The translations under genes and the position numbers were made by a program. From positions 1-6,197 of the forward strand of contig JAMCSN010000323.1 of assembly GCA_023381535.1 (NCBI GenBank): a stretch of DNA of 6,197 nt, written 5' to 3'. Positions within the stretch are counted from its first letter, which is position 1. Every line of letters begins with the position of its first letter. This DNA comes from Bacteroidota bacterium (GTDB lineage Bacteria > Bacteroidota > Ignavibacteria > Ignavibacteriales > Melioribacteraceae). The notes below the pieces were generated by a model that worked only from the letters and a program-made list of their open reading frames with translations, was not told the origin of the DNA and ran no database searches. Shown in pieces: positions 6,166 to 6,197 of the stretch.

Positions 6166-6197
6166 CTAATCGGTGAGCTTTTTATAAAGATCGACAT
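6166..6197 (-). CDS. C-terminal end of an unidentified upstream gene (partial)
   Basis: Upstream of gmhB on the same strand, one frame reads VDLYKKLTD and stops at TAG (6166-6168), 3 nt before the gmhB ATG. This resembles an ordinary soluble protein C-terminus and fits the tight packing of the unit. A second frame (MSIFIKSSPIS, stop TGA at 6162-6164 overlapping the gmhB ATG) is also open, so the frame is not certain. The third frame is closed by TAA at 6182-6184. Too little remains to name a product; another heptose or nucleotide-sugar gene would be expected by context only. Confidence 0.4.
   Translation of the reverse strand, partial: VDLYKKLTD

Noticed and set aside
6162..6197. Alternative frame MSIFIKSSPIS ending at TGA over the gmhB ATG
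   Set aside because: It is open and cannot be excluded, but the VDLYKKLTD frame looks more like a natural C-terminus. The ATG at the window edge is probably coincidental.
1..6197. Mobile elements, CRISPR arrays, tRNA genes or defence modules
   Set aside because: No transposase-like frame, regular spacer repeat, tRNA cloverleaf or long inverted repeat was seen; almost all bases lie in six envelope or housekeeping genes.

Overview
The window reads as part of a bacterial chromosome from the FCB group, most likely Ignavibacteriota (Ignavibacteria) or a close Bacteroidota/Chlorobiota relative. The clues are a moderately AT-rich sequence, mostly A-rich leaders without Shine-Dalgarno sites, a serine hydroxymethyltransferase with the internal insertion typical of Bacteroidota-type enzymes, a Gram-negative envelope gene set (lipoprotein, outer-membrane barrel, heptose phosphatase) and a long-chain polyprenyl diphosphate synthase of the menaquinone type. 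The phylum is inferred from protein style, not from a marker search.

Every supported gene is on the minus strand, so the biological order runs from high to low coordinates. From 6197 down to 3149 there is a compact envelope unit. It holds the last codons of an unidentified gene (6166-6197), a HAD-family GmhB-like heptose-bisphosphate phosphatase (5587-6162), a lipoprotein with two DNRLRE-like beta domains (4396-5586) and a FadL/PorV-like outer-membrane barrel protein (3149-4390). The junctions are 3, 0 and 5 nt, so the genes are probably cotranscribed. The lipoprotein starts at TTG, backed by the only clear Shine-Dalgarno sequence in the window.

A 123-bp AT-rich gap (3026-3148) separates this unit from the next. 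It holds a plausible promoter for glyA and an imperfect direct repeat, but no convincing terminator. The second unit is glyA (1730-3025), tatC (964-1722) and a polyprenyl diphosphate synthase (1-967, cut by the window edge probably within a few codons of its end). glyA and tatC are 7 nt apart; tatC and the synthase overlap by 4 nt at TTGA, which implies a TTG start for the synthase.

The second unit is housekeeping: one-carbon metabolism, export of folded proteins and quinone side-chain synthesis. The first is about the cell envelope. No mobile element, CRISPR array, tRNA, rRNA or toxin-antitoxin pair is visible. The least characterised part is the lipoprotein/barrel pair, a candidate two-component outer-membrane assembly of unknown function. 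I see no strong evidence for a wholly new multi-gene system.
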